Positions 17,283-19,445 of a stretch of 19,445 nucleotides of DNA are shown here, one piece after another. The stretch is from Pinguiococcus pyrenoidosus (taxonomy: Eukaryota > Sar > Pinguiophyceae > Pinguiochrysidales > Pinguiochrysidaceae): the NCBI GenBank assembly GCA_019677205.1, contig JAAMXY010002179.1:1-19445 (forward strand). Reading direction: 5' to 3'. The position numbers and the translations under genes were made by a program. A model generated the notes under the pieces. It worked only from the letters and a program-made list of their open reading frames with translations, was not told where the DNA came from and ran no database searches. The first letter of the stretch is position 1. Each line of letters opens with the position of its first letter.

Positions 17283-18726
17283 TCATCCTCGCGCTGTACA
17301 GTTGTATGGCCAATCAGCCATACGGGCCCAGAAGCCACATTCTCTCCAGTTCTCTCGAACATACTGCGCCGACTCCGGCAACAGCGGCCGACGTCCCGAG
17401 ATTTCGTAGAGGCCCTCGGCTGCCTCGCCCCGCTGGGTTTCCGTCTTTGCTCCCTTGTTGTCATTCGCATTCACCAAGACCTCTGCAAAATGACGCAGCC
17501 CCTCGTGCGGCTCAAGACGCCTGTCGAGGGTCTGGAAGACGGAGCTGGAGATGCGGCCCCAGACGGCGGCGGGATCCTGCATGAGGATCTCCTTGGCGAT
17601 CACCGTCACCTGGCGGCGATGGTCCCTGCCCAGCTCGCTGAAAGGCTCCAAGAAGTATTCCCGCATCTCCGCAGGAGAAATAGCGTTGGCAAAGCAGGTC
17701 TCGCCCTTCTCCCTGCTTTCCATGAGCAACTCCTGGAAGTACTCCGGGCTGCGCCGGTGGACGCCCAGCACCGTCCAGTGTGGTCGTTCGCAGTGCTCTT
17801 CGCGGGCGCGATCGCACCAGAAGTTCCATCCCGCCCACAGCCGGCTTGCCAAGTCCCGTATGACAAAGAGCTTGACGTTGGGCCGTCGGTGCATGCGGAA
17901 GAGCACTTCTTGGTGCATCGTGTGCTGGATGTCGAGGCACCCATTCGCAAGGAGCTGGCCGTCGCTGGCCGCGCCGCCTTGCACACCTTTGATCCAAGCC
18001 CAGGTCCCTCCCTTGAGGTTGTGAACACAGTACTCTTTCCTCTTTGCAATTGGTGCGATCTCGTTGTGACGCGTGAGGAGCTCGTAGAGTGCGCTGGTGC
18101 CGCATTTCGGAGCTCCGATGATGTCGATCGCCGGGACACAAAAGGTGGCCTCGTCAATGGCAACGGCGCTCTGAAAGTCGGTCACGTTGAAGGCATGCTC
18201 AGACGCTACTAGCTTGGCGAGGAAGCAGTTGTGCTTCTCCCTTGAAGAATCGTCAAGTGCAAAGGACGCGTTAGAAAGCCTGCATGGGCCGGCAGAACAG
18301 AGTCCTGGTGGGCTTCCACCTGATCTCAACCGGCAGAAGGGCGGCGACCTGCGTCACCCCAAGCGCGTTGGATGTCTGGATAAGCCAGCTCCCATCCTGT
18401 AGAATGGGTCCCGCGGCCCAGGGGCCATTGTAGCTCATCACGATCTCGGCAGCAGCTCCGCACTGGTCGAGAAGCATTTCCCGGCTTCGATGGCATTCGT
18501 GCTGCGACGTGGCTTGGTCGACGGATCTGAAGTCGCGATACATCTCCCGCACTTCCGCATCGGCGCATTCAAGGGCTTTTAGCTTGCAATGCCAGGGCAG
18601 CACTGCAGGCACCACGACCGTATCGCCTTCCCGCTGCAGAGCATTGGACCCGTCAGCAAGACTCGGCCCAACCACGCCGCCGCAGAAGGCCAGTAGGACA
18701 GCCAGGCCGCGCCCACGACTCCACAT
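17283..18726 (-). CDS. PAPS-dependent sulfotransferase with signal peptide (secretory pathway)
   Basis: Exons 18726-18320 and 18240-17283 (79-nt intron) give 454 residues. Sulfotransferases move sulfate from PAPS to sugars, proteins or small molecules. The ATG at 18726 starts a signal peptide (LAVLLAFCGGVVGPSLADG); the cleaved part contains many Cys, as in lumenal proteins. The 5'-phosphosulfate loop is clear: IDIIGAPKCGTSALYELLTR (G178 to L187). The 3'-phosphate site reads FVIRDLASRLWAGWNFW; R264 and R269 are in place, but the usual Ser eight residues after the first Arg is Ala. The C-terminal stretch RRPLLPESAQYVRENW fits carbohydrate sulfotransferases. The intron has donor GTGGAA, a branch-like CTAAC and acceptor TTCTTCAAG; a nearer acceptor (CCCATGCAG, ending at 18280) would leave a 40-nt intron and add 13 residues in frame. 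Substrate unknown; a sulfated glycan is the natural guess. Confidence 0.87.
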
Positions 18727-19445
18727 GGGCCAGGAGGTCACGGCAGCTCACGGGCGAAACACTTCGACAGCAAAAAGTAAAAAGCGCCCACAGTGAGAGG
18801 GGGAGGGGGGAGGCGGAGGCGGAGGCCGTGAGTTGCCCTGACAAGCTCAAGGAATCCACTAATCCCCCCATAGAAGGAAGGAATTATACCCTGAATCTCT
18901 GCAGTGTACGGCTGCGTTACTTTCCCGGGGGCATAGAATGGACCCAAGCCAGGGGGCCCATTTTGAGGTTCTGCTCTTCTTTTAGCGACGAAGAATCAGG
19001 AAAGGATGAAAACAGCAGAAGCTCATCAGCTGATGCCCACCTTGCATCCTGGATTCTGGCTTTGCAATGAAATTTCGAAATTCCACCAGAGCACCACAGT
19101 ATGGTTGTGGCAGATCAAGAAAACCATTCATTGGCTTGGGTTCTTTTCTAATTTCCCCTCACCGTTGCTTCCGGGATCGTTCACGCTTTCGTCTTTTCAG
19201 CTGCTTCACAACGCCGCAGACTGGGTCTTCATCTGAGCAAGGATAAGAAGAGCCACAAAAGAGTTACAAGGACTGGGAATTGCGGAGCTGTAGTCTTCTG
19301 TGGGTCTCGTTTGCGAGAATGGTGCGGTACTCTGCCTCCGATCGAAAAGCCATTCTCGATGGCTGGAGAATGGAACGGGCGCGTCTAGTGCACAGTTCAA
19401 ACCCTAATCAGTCAGGGCAAACGATTGTGGTGATCAATTACAGTA
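18727..19445. other. Non-coding right end; 5' region of the sulfotransferase gene
   Basis: About 720 bp without a gene I can support. Frames of 60-95 codons on both strands show no domain; the longest ATG-led plus frame (19006-19236) encodes a Trp/Phe-rich 76-residue peptide of no known type. The segment is less GC-rich than the genes from about 18980 on. Local structure: a G-rich tract (18794-18826) and an inverted repeat CGAGAATGG / CCATTCTCG (19314-19322, 19350-19358). Confidence 0.5.
18794..18826 (+). repeat. G-rich purine tract (GGGGGAGGGGGGAGGC type)
   Basis: Runs of five and six G are followed by GGCGGAGGC units, 70-100 bp upstream of the sulfotransferase start codon. A G-quadruplex or purine-rich promoter element is possible; with only two runs longer than three G the quadruplex case is weak. 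Confidence 0.5.

Noticed and set aside
16950-18212. 420-codon plus-strand frame across the GT47 end and the sulfotransferase
   Set aside because: No domain; antisense to the sulfotransferase, whose PAPS-binding loop is clear, and out of frame with the GT47-like gene.
19006-19236. 76-codon ATG-led frame at the right end
   Set aside because: Short, no domain, no homolog recognised; kept as non-coding.
19330-19410. tRNA-like sequence with a B-box match (GTTCAAACC at 19395-19403)
   Set aside because: The flanking bases do not form a T stem, and no matching acceptor stem or A box could be found.

Overview
This is nuclear DNA from a eukaryote. It is GC-rich and gene-dense, and several genes are interrupted by short GT-AG introns of about 63 to 188 nt. 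The likely source is an alga with a red-derived complex plastid. The best clue is the RbgA/YlqF-type GTPase at 10981-12443: its leader is a signal peptide ending in an Ala-Phe cleavage motif (SAF-VAKSL), as in the bipartite plastid targeting sequences of cryptophytes and heterokonts. Intron size, gene density and an LRGG motif behind the signal peptide of the derlin-like protein would suit a cryptophyte of the Guillardia type. That assignment is inference; a haptophyte or stramenopile is not excluded.

Layout, left to right: (1) 5' part of a minus-strand membrane sensor with a dCache-like extracellular domain, running off the left edge (1-1282), with degenerate 26-bp repeats upstream. (2) Single-exon derlin-like membrane protein with signal peptide and a charged extension (2251-3357, +). 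(3) A large four-exon minus-strand gene (3709-10415) for a histone methyltransferase of about 2137 residues, related to plant ATXR3/SDG2. Its SET domain and family-specific C-terminal region are followed by a CW zinc finger and a Tudor-knot/chromo-barrel domain. (4) RbgA/YlqF-like GTPase (10981-12443, +), whose intron carries a (TC)n(TG)n microsatellite. (5) eIF2B beta (12470-13793, -), four exons, with two apparent 1-nt frame disruptions near its 5' end. (6) Nit1-type deaminated glutathione amidase (14316-15409, +). (7) Type II membrane protein resembling exostosin/GT47 glycosyltransferases (15894-17149, +). (8) Secreted or lumenal sulfotransferase (17283-18726, -). The last 700 bases hold no gene I can support.

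Most of these are unlinked housekeeping or regulatory genes, as expected for a nuclear genome. Two points suggest functional connection: the tail-to-tail pair of a GT47-like enzyme and a sulfotransferase (both secretory pathway, possibly sulfated glycans), and the derlin-like protein and plastid GTPase, both with leaders that would enter the ER. The most novel item is the methyltransferase, which appears to combine H3K4-type writer and H3K4-methyl reader modules in one chain. Splice sites were inferred by eye from frame continuity, GT-AG signals and family homology; total spliced lengths are divisible by three for the methyltransferase, GTPase, amidase, GT47-like and sulfotransferase models.
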